Notes under the pieces: generated by a model
Database searches by the model: none
The model's input: only the letters and a program-made list of their open reading frames with translations
Told to the model about the DNA's origin: nothing
Made by a program: the position numbers and the translations under genes
Shown: piece after piece, positions 17,537-26,475 of the stretch
Numbering within the stretch: the stretch's first letter is position 1
How the letters are laid out: each line of letters starts with the position of its first letter
Origin: Sinorhizobium mexicanum
GTDB lineage: Bacteria; Pseudomonadota; Alphaproteobacteria; Rhizobiales; Rhizobiaceae
Direction of reading: 5' to 3'
Assembly: GCF_013488225.1 (NCBI RefSeq)
Contig: NZ_CP041238.1
Coordinates: 1,699,501-1,763,500, forward strand
Length of the DNA stretch: 64,000 nucleotides

Positions 17537-20104
17537 ATGCCCAAGTTCTCGCCGCTGAAAAACGCGATCATCTGGCTCGTCGTCTTGGCCGGTTTTGTTT
17601 TTGCTCTACCGAACCTGTTCTCCAAGGAAGAGCTTGCGGAATGGCCGGCGTGGGTGCCGCAACGGCAGGTACCGCTCGGGCTCGATCTCCAGGGCGGGTC
17701 CGACTTCACGCTGAGGGTGGTCCGCGACGACATCATCGCGGAACGGCTAGAAACCACAATCGACGCGATCGGCAGAGCGCTCCGGAATGCAGATATCGCC
17801 TATACGGGCCTGTCGGGCAGCGGCCAGGCGATCCAGTTCCGGGTTCGCGACGCGTCGAAGGCTTCTGCCGCGCGCGATGCATTGCGCCAACTCACCGCCC
17901 CTGTCGATAGCGCCGGTCTCATTCGAAATCAGATCCAGGAGCTAGTGTCGGAAGGCGCGGAGCAGGGCGAAGCGATGCGCCTGCGGCTCACCGACGAGGG
18001 GATCGACCTTCGGGTGGCATCGGCGGTAACACAAGCCATCGACGTGGTGCGCCGGCGCGTGGCCGAAGTCAGTGTCGCGGAACCGTCGATAAGGCGGCGC
18101 GGCAATGATCGTCTCGTCGTGCAAGTGCCCGGATTGGACGATCCGCAACGGCTGAAGGATCTCCTGAGCCAGCGCGCCGAGCTGACGTTCCGGTGGCTCG
18201 ATCCATCGATGCCGGTACAACAGGCGGTCGATACGCGGCCGCCGGCGGCAAGTGAAATCCTCTATTCGCTCGACGATCCACCGGTTCCCTATCTGGTCGA
18301 AAGACGAGCATTCGTCGCGGCCGAGGATTTCGTCGAGGCGCAACCCGAATACGACCAGGCAACCGGAGACCCCGTTGTCAGTTTCAAGCTCGGCGCCGAC
18401 GCGCTGGCACGCATAACGCCGCTTTTGGAGGCCGACTCCAGACGGCAGTTTGCGATCGTGCTCGACGGGCAAGTCGTGTCGACACCAGCGCTTGCCGACG
18501 CAATTACGGGCGATGTCGGCCGGATCTCGGGAAATTTGTCCGAGGATGGTGCCAAGAACCTCGCCGCCTTGTTGCGTGCGGGACCGCTGCCGGCAAACCT
18601 CACCGTGGTTGAGGAGCGTACGGTGGGCCCCGGAGTCGGATCTGACGCCATCGCAAGCGCGCTCAACGCCGCCATGATCGCTGCGCTCGCGGTGGCAGCG
18701 TGCATGATCGCATTCTATGGCTTCTTTGGCGCGATTGCGGTGGTCGCGGTCATCGTAAACGTCGTGCTGATCATTGCGGCGCTCTCGCTTATCGGCGCGA
18801 CTTTGACCCTGCCGGGGATTGCGGGGATCATCCTCACGATCGGCGTGGCGGTCGATTCGAACGTTCTCATCTACGAGCGCCTTCGCGAAGAGGCGCGCGG
18901 CCCCGGACCCTTGCGAAAGGCCCTCGACACCGGCTTTGCACGAGTCTTCAGCAGCATCGTCGATGCCAACCTGACGATGGCAATCGCCGGTGCCATTCTT
19001 TTCTATTTCGGCTCCGGCGCCTTTCGCGGTTTCGCCGTGACGCTTGCGATCGGAAGCGTGACAACGATCCTGACCGCCCACAGCCTGACACGCCGTCTGG
19101 TCCGCGGATGGTATCGCCGCCGCCGGCCCCAGCGACTGCCGAGGGGCATTCGTACAGGCTTCTTCAGCGAGGCGGACATTCGGTTCATGGCGATCCGTAA
19201 TCCGGTCTTCATCCTGATGGCAGCGCTGTCGCTTGCTTCGCTCGTCTTGCTGGTCAGTCTTGGCCCCAATTTCGGAGCGGATTTCAAGGGTGGGTCGATA
19301 ATCGAGCTTCGGGCGAAGTCAGGTGTCGCCGATAGCGCGGATATCCGGGCTCGTCTTGACGAGTTGAATCTGGGGGAAGTCCGGGTTCAGGAACTCGGGT
19401 CGGAACGAGACGTCCTCGTCCGCGTTCCTTCACAGGAGGCCGGTGACAATGCCGAGCAAACCGCGATCGGATCGGTGCGCACTGAGTTGGAAGACCAGTA
19501 TACATTCCGCCGGGTGGAGGTCGTGGGGCCGGCTGCTTCCGACGAGTTGACACGAGCCAGCAGCCTCGGTATCGCCGCGGCGGTCCTGGCCATTCTGCTC
19601 TATGTCTGGATCCGGTTCGAATGGCGGTTTGCGCTGGGCGCGATGATAGCGACCGTGCATGACGTGTTGCTGACCGTCGGCTTCCTTGTCGTCACGCGCA
19701 CCGAGTTCAATCTTGCGAGCATTGCCGCCTTGCTGACCATCGTCTGCTATTCGTTGAACGATACCGTCGTGATTTACGATCGCATCCGCGAGAATTACAT
19801 GCGTTATCAAAGAATGTCGCTCGCGGTACTGATCGACGCGTCGATCAACCAGACGCTTTCGCGCACTGTTCTGACGGCTGTAACGACGATCTTGGCGCTT
19901 GCAGCGCTCTACCTGTTCGGCGATAGCTTGCTTCGTTCTTTCGCCATGACGTTGCTTTTCGGCGTTGTTGTCGGAACGCTTTCGTCGATTTATATCGCGG
20001 GTCCGGTTCTGATCCTCTTCAACCGCCGAGGTGGCCGAGCCAAGGGCGGGCAGAGTCCCGCTCGCGGCGAAGAGCCGGCGAACACGGCAACAGGGACGGC
20101 CTGA
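17537..20104 (+). CDS. secDF: Fused protein translocase SecD-SecF, 855 aa
   Basis: Membrane protein using proton motive force to complete Sec export. The SecD half has the N-terminal helix (IIWLVVLAGFVFALPNLF), VPLGLDLQGGSDFTLRV, a periplasmic domain and helices including IGVAVDSNVLIYERLREE. The SecF half starts near residue 540 (FMAIRNPVF), with LGPNFGADFKGGSIIELRAKSG and YSLNDTVVIYDRIRENYMRY. The two halves are one uninterrupted frame, a fusion common in rhizobia and Bacillus and unlike the separate secD and secF of E. coli. The NDUFAF3-like gene follows 2 bases later. Confidence 0.97.
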   Translation: MPKFSPLKNAIIWLVVLAGFVFALPNLFSKEELAEWPAWVPQRQVPLGLDLQGGSDFTLRVVRDDIIAERLETTIDAIGRALRNADIAYTGLSGSGQAIQFRVRDASKASAARDALRQLTAPVDSAGLIRNQIQELVSEGAEQGEAMRLRLTDEGIDLRVASAVTQAIDVVRRRVAEVSVAEPSIRRRGNDRLVVQVPGLDDPQRLKDLLSQRAELTFRWLDPSMPVQQAVDTRPPAASEILYSLDDPPVPYLVERRAFVAAEDFVEAQPEYDQATGDPVVSFKLGADALARITPLLEADSRRQFAIVLDGQVVSTPALADAITGDVGRISGNLSEDGAKNLAALLRAGPLPANLTVVEERTVGPGVGSDAIASALNAAMIAALAVAACMIAFYGFFGAIAVVAVIVNVVLIIAALSLIGATLTLPGIAGIILTIGVAVDSNVLIYERLREEARGPGPLRKALDTGFARVFSSIVDANLTMAIAGAILFYFGSGAFRGFAVTLAIGSVTTILTAHSLTRRLVRGWYRRRRPQRLPRGIRTGFFSEADIRFMAIRNPVFILMAALSLASLVLLVSLGPNFGADFKGGSIIELRAKSGVADSADIRARLDELNLGEVRVQELGSERDVLVRVPSQEAGDNAEQTAIGSVRTELEDQYTFRRVEVVGPAASDELTRASSLGIAAAVLAILLYVWIRFEWRFALGAMIATVHDVLLTVGFLVVTRTEFNLASIAALLTIVCYSLNDTVVIYDRIRENYMRYQRMSLAVLIDASINQTLSRTVLTAVTTILALAALYLFGDSLLRSFAMTLLFGVVVGTLSSIYIAGPVLILFNRRGGRAKGGQSPARGEEPANTATGTA

Positions 20105-20106
20105 CA

Positions 20107-20493
20107 ATGGCAAAAGGCATCGAAATTCGCGAAGCGCACTACCCCGGGCGGGCGCCGATAGACGCTTACGGAAACGGCGGCTTCCGGTTCGCCGACATGT
20201 CTCACCGGGGCTCGGTCCTCATGTTGCCGTCCGGTATCTATGCGTGGGATGCGGTTGAAGGTGACCTGCTTTCAGTGGACAAATTCAAGCGTGTGCTGGA
20301 CGAAGCGCGTGAGATCGAAGTGCTGCTTGTGGGGACGGGTCGCGAAATCCGACCCTTGCCGGCCGAGCTGAAGGCGACCTTGCGAGCGCAGAACATCTCC
20401 TCCGATCCGATGAGCACCGGCGCGGCAGTTAGAACCTATAACGTGATGCTCGCCGAAGCGCGCGCTGTCGCCGCGGCCCTGATCGCGGTGTGA
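20107..20493 (+). CDS. Mth938/NDUFAF3-like protein, 128 aa
   Basis: Homologue of mitochondrial complex I assembly factor NDUFAF3 (DUF498/Mth938 domain). Family features are a conserved Tyr/Gly-rich start (PIDAYGNGGFRFADMSHRGSVL), VLLVGTGREIRPLP and a C-terminal DPMSTGAAVRTYNVMLAEAR. The ATG lies 2 bases after the secDF stop, so the genes share a transcript. The association of this family with the sec genes in alphaproteobacteria is known and has been used to link it to membrane assembly of complex I; the role in this organism is inference. Confidence 0.85.
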   Translation: MAKGIEIREAHYPGRAPIDAYGNGGFRFADMSHRGSVLMLPSGIYAWDAVEGDLLSVDKFKRVLDEAREIEVLLVGTGREIRPLPAELKATLRAQNISSDPMSTGAAVRTYNVMLAEARAVAAALIAV

Positions 20494-20511
20494 TTTCGAA
20501 GGAAGCTCAGC

Positions 20512-21354
20512 GTGCAAGAGGCCGATACCCAGATTCTCGCAACCTTGCGGGACACAGATCGCGATCGTTATTTGGCTTGCCTGCTTTCCCCACCTGAGAA
20601 GCGACAGTCGCTTGCGGCGCTCTATGCGTTCTACGCGGAAATCGCCCGGGTGCGTGATTTGATACACGAGCCGCTTCCGGGCGAAATCCGCTTGCAATGG
20701 TGGCGTGACGTTCTCTCGAACGAACAATCGAGCGGCGAGGGGCATCCGCTTGCGGAGGCGCTTCTGCAATGCGTCCGCGAACATCATCTGCCGGTGGCAG
20801 TGCTCGAGAGCATGATCGATGCCCGAATTTTCGATCTTTATGACGATCCGATGCAGGACAGGTCTGCGCTGGAAGGTTACGCTGGTGAAACGGCATCTGC
20901 CCTCGTCCAGCTTTCATCGCTGATCCTTGATCCGTCGAACGCCGCAAGATCGGCTGAGGCCGCCGGACATGCCGGCGTCGCGCAGACGATTGCCGGCCTC
21001 CTTCTGCTTATGCCAATTCACCATCGGCGCGGCCAGGTCTATCTTCCCGCAGATCTTCTGCGTGCGACGGGGCTGGACCGGCAAACTTTTCTGGCCGCCG
21101 ACGATAACGAAGCCATCGGCCGGGCAATCCACGCATTTTGCGGCTTGGGCAGGGATCATCTTGCCAAGGCGCGCCAAGGTATCGGCTCGATCTCTTCGCA
21201 GAATTTCTTCGCTTTCGTTCCGATAGCATTGGCCGAGCCGGTGTTCGACAAGGCGGAGAAGGCGGGAGCGCGTCTGCTGCAGCAGCCTATCCAGCCGGCC
21301 CAATGGCAACGGCAATGGCGAATGTGGCGCGCAACCCGGCGCAAGCGCTTCTGA
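20512..21354 (+). CDS. Squalene/phytoene-synthase-like, NDUFAF6-type, 280 aa
   Basis: Fold of trans-isoprenyl diphosphate synthases, but probably not an enzyme. The first Asp-rich motif (DxxxD after YAFCR) is replaced by YAFYAEIARVRDLI, and the second (YCxxxAGxVG) reads YAGETASALVQL. RLQWWRDVL and RGQVYLPADLL are retained. This pattern matches NDUFAF6, a complex I assembly factor, rather than carotenoid or squalene synthases. GTG 20512 starts 18 bases after the NDUFAF3-like gene, giving an NDUFAF3-NDUFAF6 homologue pair behind secDF. Confidence 0.82.
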   Translation: MQEADTQILATLRDTDRDRYLACLLSPPEKRQSLAALYAFYAEIARVRDLIHEPLPGEIRLQWWRDVLSNEQSSGEGHPLAEALLQCVREHHLPVAVLESMIDARIFDLYDDPMQDRSALEGYAGETASALVQLSSLILDPSNAARSAEAAGHAGVAQTIAGLLLLMPIHHRRGQVYLPADLLRATGLDRQTFLAADDNEAIGRAIHAFCGLGRDHLAKARQGIGSISSQNFFAFVPIALAEPVFDKAEKAGARLLQQPIQPAQWQRQWRMWRATRRKRF

Positions 21355-21450
21355 CCCTGCACCGGAGCTGCACTTGGTCACGCTGGCGCAAGTCTCACAT
21401 CGTATAGGCAGGAGCTACCGGATCCGTGCCGTCCAAAAGGGGCTTGTGTG

Positions 21451-21915
21451 ATGTTGTGGCTGTTGCTCATCGTGGTGATCGTCGCCGTCGGAGCGTTCTA
21501 CATCAGGATGAACGCCCGTGCCGAACGCGATTTCGACAATCCTGACGCGGGCTCGGCGATGGTCGAGTTTGGCCGCGCTTTCCCTGATGAAGCAATCCGA
21601 GCCTTGTATTCGACCATCGACAGGAAGGCGATCTTTCTTCGACTGCACGACGGCAAAGCCGGGTTTATCCAATCGCACGGCACGCACTACGTCTGCCACG
21701 TCATTCATCCTGGCAAGGTGCGGGTGAACAGTTCCGAAAGCGGACGCGGATTGATCGTGCACTTTCCTGATTTCGCCTATCTGGATAACGCCTTCGAGTT
21801 CCGTACCGCCGAAGTAGCGGCGGAGGTATCGCTCTGGCTGCTCGGCAGCTTCAGCCCGAAGTCGGACTTCGGCGATGAACTGCCGGCGGCCCAGCCGGCC
21901 CAGGCGAGCGACTAG
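21451..21915 (+). CDS. Small membrane-anchored protein, 154 aa
   Basis: Unknown function. One N-terminal membrane anchor (MLWLLLIVVIVAVGAFYIRM) is followed by a ~130-residue soluble domain with FGRAFPDEAIRALYSTIDRK, FLRLHDGKAGFIQSHGTHYVC and a Pro/Ala tail. The soluble part lacks catalytic motifs I recognise. It follows the NDUFAF6-like gene by 96 bases. The start could be GTG 21448 or ATG 21451. Confidence 0.7.
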   Translation: MLWLLLIVVIVAVGAFYIRMNARAERDFDNPDAGSAMVEFGRAFPDEAIRALYSTIDRKAIFLRLHDGKAGFIQSHGTHYVCHVIHPGKVRVNSSESGRGLIVHFPDFAYLDNAFEFRTAEVAAEVSLWLLGSFSPKSDFGDELPAAQPAQASD

Positions 21916-21919
21916 AGTG

Positions 21920-22072
21920 CCGTGCGTTCGAATGAACGCACAAAGGACGCTGTGAGTCTTTGGATCTACGCATCGTGCTTTCCGAAAATCGATTCCGATT
22001 TTCGGGGCCGATGCGCTAGCACTTTGATTTCAGAGCATCTTATCCGCTTTCGCATTTGAAGTGGGATGCTCT
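21920..22072 (+). repeat. Composite palindromic repeat (RIME-like), three hairpins
   Basis: Three adjacent inverted repeats: GCGTTCGAATGAACGC near 21922-21937, a long one at 21970-22014 (GCATCG ... CCGAAAATCG / CGATTTTCGG ... CGATGC), and AGAGCATC (22032-22039) / GATGCTCT (22065-22072). GAACGCACAAAGGACGCTGT is shared with other elements in the window. The last arm abuts the trmFO stop, so it may double as a 3' structure for the leftward transcript. Confidence 0.7.
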
Positions 22073-23498
22073 AAGCCGTCTTCAGGGCCGGAGCGGCGAG
22101 CCAGCTTGCGCAATCGCCGAGCGCCCGGGACGCCGTCGCCTGTTTTTTTGCCAGGGCCTTCTCCTTGCCGCGAAAACGCTTGGCGCCTTCCGGCTTCGTC
22201 AATGCGCCCGGTTCCAGTGGCGGAAACAGACCAAAATTGACGTTCATCGGCTGGAAGGAGCGCTTGCCCGGTTCGTCGTCCGACACGATGTGTCCGCCGG
22301 TGATGTGAGTGAGAAGCGCGCCGAAGGCGGTTGTTTGCGGCGGCGGCACTAACGGTTCGCCCGTTCGCTCGGCTGCTGCGAACCGGCCGGCAAGCAGGCC
22401 GATGCTGGCGCTCTCCACATAGCCTTCGCAACCGGTGATCTGGCCGGCGAACCGCAGGCCCGGACGGGATGTGAGCGTCAAGGTCGAATCGAGTAGCGTC
22501 GGCGAGTTGATGTAGGTGTTGCGATGCAGGCCGCCGAGCCGGGCGAACTCTGCCTTTTCAAGCCCGGGGATCATCCGGAAGACTTCCGCCTGCGCGCCAT
22601 ATTTCAGCTTCGTCTGGAAGCCCACCATGTTGTAGAGCGTGCCAAGCGCGTTGTCCTGCCTGAGTTGTACCACGGCATAGGGCTTGACCGCGGGGTTGTG
22701 CGCGTTGGTCAGCCCCATCGGCTTCATCGGGCCGTGGCGCAGCGTTTCGCGTCCGCGTTCGGCCATGACCTCGATCGGGAGGCAGCCGTCGAAATAGGGG
22801 GTACCCTCCCATTCCTTGAACCCGGTCTTGTCGCCGGCGACCAGGGCATCGACGAAGGCGTTGTACTGCTCCTCGGTCATCGGACAGTTGATGTAGTCCT
22901 TGCCTGTGCCCCCAGGGCCAACCTTGTCATAGCGCGACTGGTGCCAGCAGATATCCATGTCGATCGTGTCGGTGTGGACGATCGGGGCGATCGCGTCGAA
23001 AAACGCGAGTGCATCGGCGCCGGTTTCCTCGCGGATCGCCTCGGCCAAGGCCGGCGCGGTGAGGGGACCGGTGGCGATGATCGCAAGATCCCAGTCCTTC
23101 GGCGGCAGCCCGGTGATCTCCTCGCGGACGACCGTGATCAGGGGGTGACTGTCTATCGCGGCGCTGACAGCCGCTGAAAAGCCGTCGCGATCGACGGCAA
23201 GCGCTCCACCCGCCGGAACCTGGTTGCGATCGGCAGCGTGCATGATCAGGGAGCCCGCGAGCCGCATTTCAGCATGGAGCACGCCAACCGCATTGCTGGT
23301 CGCGTCGTCTGAGCGGAACGAGTTGGAGCAGACGAGTTCGGCAAGGCCGTCGGTCTTGTGCGCGTCGGTGCCGCGCACGCCGCGCATTTCGTGCAGGATT
23401 ACCGGGACGCCAGCTTGGGCGATCTGCCACGCGGCCTCCGATCCGGCGAGGCCGCCGCCGACGACATGAATGGGAGAATAGATAGTGTTCGCTGTCAT
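22071..23498 (-). CDS. trmFO: tRNA (uracil-54-C5)-methyltransferase, folate/FAD, 475 aa
   Basis: FAD enzyme making 5-methyluridine at position 54 of tRNA with methylenetetrahydrofolate as methyl donor. The N-terminal dinucleotide site is [54 protein letters not shown] and the C-terminal [20 protein letters not shown] are diagnostic. The start ATG 23498 follows AGGAAG; the frame open to 23534 lacks a ribosome site. Normal length. Stands alone between repeats. Confidence 0.96.
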   Translation of the reverse strand: MTANTIYSPIHVVGGGLAGSEAAWQIAQAGVPVILHEMRGVRGTDAHKTDGLAELVCSNSFRSDDATSNAVGVLHAEMRLAGSLIMHAADRNQVPAGGALAVDRDGFSAAVSAAIDSHPLITVVREEITGLPPKDWDLAIIATGPLTAPALAEAIREETGADALAFFDAIAPIVHTDTIDMDICWHQSRYDKVGPGGTGKDYINCPMTEEQYNAFVDALVAGDKTGFKEWEGTPYFDGCLPIEVMAERGRETLRHGPMKPMGLTNAHNPAVKPYAVVQLRQDNALGTLYNMVGFQTKLKYGAQAEVFRMIPGLEKAEFARLGGLHRNTYINSPTLLDSTLTLTSRPGLRFAGQITGCEGYVESASIGLLAGRFAAAERTGEPLVPPPQTTAFGALLTHITGGHIVSDDEPGKRSFQPMNVNFGLFPPLEPGALTKPEGAKRFRGKEKALAKKQATASRALGDCASWLAAPALKTA

Positions 23499-23558
23499 GG
23501 GCGGCTTCCTATCACAGCCGCCTTCCGGTTCCAATTGCGAAGAAACGAAAACGGCGCC

Positions 23559-23662
23559 ACTACAGCGCCGCGCGTCTTTTCAGGCCCGTAAAGGGCGCTG
23601 TAGCACTTTGAGCTGCTGCATGTTTTATCCTTCAATCGACCGCGATTTAAGGAAACATGCAG
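23559..23662 (+). repeat. RIME-type double palindrome upstream of trmFO
   Basis: Palindrome 1: CTACAGCGCC (23560-23569) / GGCGCTGTAG (23594-23603). Palindrome 2: CTGCATGTTT (from 23616) / AAACATGCAG (ending 23662), with ATCCTTCAATCG facing CGATTTAAGGA. The linker GCTGTAGCACTTTGA is the same as in the element at 10.3 kb. Confidence 0.75.
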
Positions 23663-23698
23663 TAGGCGCCGTCTTGGATGTTTGGATGTTCGTCCCGA

Positions 23699-23842
23699 TT
23701 AACGGAAGGAACGGGCCGCGATGTTGCGGATATCGTAGCGGGTGATGCCGATATCGCTGAGCGCGTGGTTGGAGAGACCGCCGAGCTCGGCAACGGTGCG
23801 GCGATAGTTGATCCAGCTTTTTGCAATGCGAATCGGGTTCAT
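23699..23842 (-). CDS. DUF1127 small protein, 47 aa
   Basis: Tiny Arg-rich protein of the DUF1127/YjiS-like family, defined by a W-x-x-YRRT--EL--LS-H-L-DIGI-R-DI pattern, seen here as SWINYRRTVAELGGLSNHAL and SDIGITRYDI. Family members are often stress-induced, and some bind RNA. GAGGA precedes ATG 23842; a longer frame to 24016 has no family support. A second copy lies ~420 bases upstream on the same strand. Confidence 0.88.
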   Translation of the reverse strand: MNPIRIAKSWINYRRTVAELGGLSNHALSDIGITRYDIRNIAARSFR

Positions 23843-24200
23843 GGTCGTGTCCTCAAGATCAGTTTGTCGCGACAGTGATTTGTCTGCGTCGTTGAGGTTC
23901 TTATACGCTTGTCTAATTGGAAGATGGAGTGCAAAGAAAATGCATCTGCTATGCGTTTGTGCAGTGCATCGCCGATTTCGTAAGCACCGCACTCTAGCCG
24001 CTCGAAAACGCGTCACAAGTTAAAGCTTGGCTAAATTGCTGGGCCAAGCGTTAATCTCTTGTGTTTTCAACAGTTTTTGCGCTTCGTTGGCACGAGAGCC
24101 TTTCAACGGAGGATCAGCCTGTGAGCGCTCAAATAGTGGGCGTCGGAGGTGGCTCTTCGCGGTCGCAAAAACGGTGACATGCACGCGTCAGTCAGGACGA
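23843..24200. other. Intergenic region upstream of the first DUF1127 gene
   Basis: About 360 bases before the terminator of the second DUF1127 gene. No supported coding frame. It should contain the leftward promoter of the 23699-23842 gene; no clear box pair was identified. Confidence 0.4.
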
Positions 24201-24234
24201 AAGAAAACGCCCTCCGGGTGGCCGAAGGGCGTTT
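24201..24234 (-). terminator. Rho-independent terminator of the second DUF1127 gene
   Basis: On the minus strand AAACGCCCTTCGG ... CCGGAGGGCGTTTTCTTT: stem AACGCCCT / AGGGCGTT followed by a T-rich run, 26 bases past the stop. Confidence 0.75.
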
Positions 24235-24259
24235 CAGAAATGCGTAGTTGTGCTTTGGC

Positions 24260-24403
24260 TTACTTGACAGCTTGGCGAGCAACGTAGGGGATGTCGCTGC
24301 GGCCGATGCCGAGATCGTTCAGCTCGCGGTCGCTCATGCGGCCGAGTTCGTTGCAGGTCTGACGATACTTGCGCCAGTTGTTGAAAGAACGTGCGAGGTT
24401 CAT
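24260..24403 (-). CDS. DUF1127 small protein, 47 aa
   Basis: Paralogue of the gene at 23699: NLARSFNNWRKYRQTCNELG, then MSDRELNDLGIGRSDI, the family core. AAAGGATAGGATC precedes ATG 24403. It is transcribed in the same direction as two alpha-r14-type sRNAs located 240-650 bases upstream. In Rhodobacter sphaeroides a DUF1127 gene is co-transcribed with sRNAs carrying the same CCUCCUCCC loops, but there the sRNAs lie downstream of it, so the order differs here. Confidence 0.9.
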   Translation of the reverse strand: MNLARSFNNWRKYRQTCNELGRMSDRELNDLGIGRSDIPYVARQAVK

Positions 24404-24642
24404 GATCCTATCCTTTCTAGGGTCGTTTGCCAGCGCTCTGTCTTTCTTGCTGGCCGTCATCTGATGGTCGAAATATAATCGATTTGATCGGCAGTTACAG
24501 AGACAATGCTGCATCGCACCCATGCGCCGATTGCAATCCTTCGCGCTGCTGTTAACTCAGCCTCAACGGTCGCCGCTTTGCCGTCCAGCCGGTCCGCTCT
24601 GCGGCTGCAGGAATATTGACTCAAAACAGGATGAAGACGCGC

Positions 24643-24773
24643 AAAAAACAACGCCCGCTGGGGGAGGAGGTCCAGCGGGCGTTGCTTGTTCTGATTGGCA
24701 ACCGGGAGGAGGAGTGTCGCCAATCCGTATCGGGGTGCGCTGGGAGGAGGAGTGCGCCGCCCCAATCGATGGT
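24643..24773 (-). ncRNA. Alpha-r14 ('cuckoo') family sRNA, copy 1
   Basis: On the minus strand three consecutive hairpins each expose CCTCCTCCC, the complement of the Shine-Dalgarno sequence. Hairpin 1: GGGG-CG-GCGC stem against GCGC-A-CCCC (about 24733-24763). Hairpin 2: GATTGGC / GCCAATC (about 24693-24725). Hairpin 3: AACGCCCGCTGG / CCAGCGGGCGTT (24650-24682) followed by TTTTTT, an intrinsic terminator. This three-hairpin anti-SD design is the alpha-r14 family of rhizobia. Ends are estimated from the promoter and T-run. Expected to act as a trans-acting or titrating regulator of translation. Confidence 0.85.
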
Positions 24774-24779
24774 TGTAAG

Positions 24780-24808
24780 ATATGGTGTGACACGCGTTTT
24801 GTGTAGAG
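24780..24808 (-). promoter_or_regulatory. Likely promoter of sRNA copy 1
   Basis: On the minus strand CTCTAC (24803-24808), a 17-base spacer, then CCATAT (24780-24785), close to the rhizobial housekeeping consensus CTTGAC-N17-CTATAT. A start near 24773 would give a ~131-nt RNA. A heat-shock sigma alternative is possible because CCATAT also fits RpoH-type -10 boxes. Confidence 0.5.
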
Positions 24809-24928
24809 GCGCGCGCCGAATGGCACCCATGCATTTCACGCATGCCTTGGGCGCGCAACGCTGCGAAACTGCTGCATTATTGTGCAATCGGGCAGCCTCT
24901 CGCGAACTTATGTGCGGTCAGGATGGAT

Positions 24929-25055
24929 AAAAGCAAAACGCCCGCTGGGGGAGGAGATCCAGCGGGCGTCATGTAAGTGATTGGCAACCGGGAGGAGGAG
25001 TGTTGCCAATCTTATCGGAGAAGCGTTGGGAGGAGGAGTACGCCGCTCCGAATTC
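24929..25055 (-). ncRNA. Alpha-r14 ('cuckoo') family sRNA, copy 2
   Basis: Same architecture as copy 1. Hairpin 1: GGAG-CG-GCGT against ACGC-T-TCTCC (about 25015-25049). Hairpin 2: GATTGGCAAC / GTTGCCAATC (about 24979-25011), almost identical to copy 1. Hairpin 3: ACGCCCGCTGG / CCAGCGGGCGT (about 24938-24970), followed by TTTGCTTTT as terminator. All three loops contain CTCCTCC(C). Stem changes between copies are compensated, which supports a selected RNA structure. The promoter is not resolved, so the 5' end is approximate. Confidence 0.83.
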
Positions 25056-25371
25056 ATCGAGCTTTCGCTCGGGTCTTTCCGGGTTCCGGATGCGGGCGAC
25101 CAATCCCGCCGGCGTCGGTTCGGCTCGTCACCTCTCGTCGCCTTTGATGATGTGAATGTAGCCATCTTAAATCGATTTGTGCAGTGCAATATACGCATGG
25201 AAGATATGCGGCGCGCGCAATCCCGCTGCAGGCCCCCCGATAAGCGACGTCATCTCGGGGCAGGAAACAAAAGCTCCGTTGTTTTCTCTCGCCATTTTTA
25301 CCGATTTGCTGTTCTTTAAAACTGGTGGGGCGTCGGGACGGCGCGGCCGGGAGCACAGGTCCGGAGGTGAG
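25056..25371. other. Intergenic region, sRNA copy 2 / DUF2157 gene
   Basis: 316 bases without a supported gene. It should hold the divergent promoters for sRNA copy 2 (leftward) and the DUF2157 gene (rightward). The only clear signal is GGAGGTGAG directly before ATG 25372. Confidence 0.4.
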
Positions 25372-26475
25372 ATGTATCGCGGACGCATGGAACGAGATCT
25401 GCAGCGCTGGGTGCATCTCGGCCTGCTTCCACAGTCGTCCGCAACTGCGATGCTCGCGGAATATGATGCGCGCGAGTCCACTTTCAGCATCGGCCGTGTC
25501 CTGTTGGCGCTGGCCGCGCTTCTGCTCTCGGCCTCGCTCTTGCTGCTTGTCGCGGCGAATTGGGAAGCATTGCCGCGTCTTGCCAGGGTCGTGGGCGTCG
25601 TCGCCTTGATCTGGCTCTTCCATTTTCTCGCCGCCTATTTCCTCGGGCGGGGAGCCAAGGCGGTTGGCGCGGCTCTGCTCATTCTCGGCACGATGTCGTT
25701 CGGTGCCGGCATCGCGTTGGTCGGCCAGATGTACCATCTGTCCGGCGACGCGGCGGATGCGATGCTTCTCTGGTTCGCTGGCGCCTGCCTGTCGGCGGCA
25801 GCATTCGCGTCGGCTGCCGTTACGACGATTGCCGCGTGCCTCGCCTGGGCGTTTCTTGTCACGCTGTTCGAGAGCGGGGGACTTGTTCCGGCGATTGAGT
25901 CCTATTTCTGGCTCGTGCCGGTCCTGGCGGTCATCGTGCTCACGCTGGTGCGCTACACCGAAGCGGGACGTACGCGCCATCTGGCTTATCTTCTCTGCGT
26001 CGCCTGGCTCGGCGCGCTCTACGTCGACAACCCCGAGATCTGGCTCGCAATCGCCTTCTTCGCCGCCGGCTTGGTCGCCTTTCTGCTCGCGTCGCTGCCG
26101 CGATCGCCGCTGTATGGCCTGGTTTCCGAGGCCGGTTCTGCGCCGTCGTTCTATTCCTTCGCCGTCGCCGTTATCGGCCTTGTGGCTCTGCAAAGCGAAG
26201 CGGAAGGCGTCTCGGCAGAGATCGCCTTGGGCATCGGCCTGCTTGCCTTAGCTCTGGTAGGCATCGGTCTTGCCGGTGCGCGCAACGGCGCGGTTCGCTA
26301 CTTGGCCTACGCGGTATTTGCCGCGGAGATTTTGTATCTGGCTTTCGAGACGCTTGGATCGATCCTCGGCACATCGGGATTCTTTCTCATTGCCGGAGTG
26401 GTGGTTGCGCTTGTGGCGTGGCTCGTCATCCGTGTTGAGCGAAGGCTTGGGCACGTGCCGGAGGCTTCTCAATGA
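25372..26475 (+). CDS. DUF2157 membrane protein, 367 aa
   Basis: Polytopic inner-membrane protein of unknown function. A soluble start (MERDLQRWVHLGLLP) typical of DUF2157 is followed by about ten hydrophobic helices (VLLALAALLLSASLLLLVA, VVGVVALIWLFHFLAAYFLG and onward). GGAGG sits 4 bases before ATG 25372; ATG 25387 is possible, and the frame open to 25177 has no support. It overlaps the next gene by 4 bases (ATGA); DUF2157 proteins commonly pair with GDYXXLXY proteins. Confidence 0.82.
   Translation: MYRGRMERDLQRWVHLGLLPQSSATAMLAEYDARESTFSIGRVLLALAALLLSASLLLLVAANWEALPRLARVVGVVALIWLFHFLAAYFLGRGAKAVGAALLILGTMSFGAGIALVGQMYHLSGDAADAMLLWFAGACLSAAAFASAAVTTIAACLAWAFLVTLFESGGLVPAIESYFWLVPVLAVIVLTLVRYTEAGRTRHLAYLLCVAWLGALYVDNPEIWLAIAFFAAGLVAFLLASLPRSPLYGLVSEAGSAPSFYSFAVAVIGLVALQSEAEGVSAEIALGIGLLALALVGIGLAGARNGAVRYLAYAVFAAEILYLAFETLGSILGTSGFFLIAGVVVALVAWLVIRVERRLGHVPEASQ

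Noticed and set aside
24640..25060. Plus-strand interpretation of the GGGAGGAGG repeats as strong ribosome sites
   Set aside because: The terminator T-runs and hairpin loops are coherent only on the minus strand, where the motif is the anti-SD CCTCCTCCC; no plus-strand frame follows the sites.
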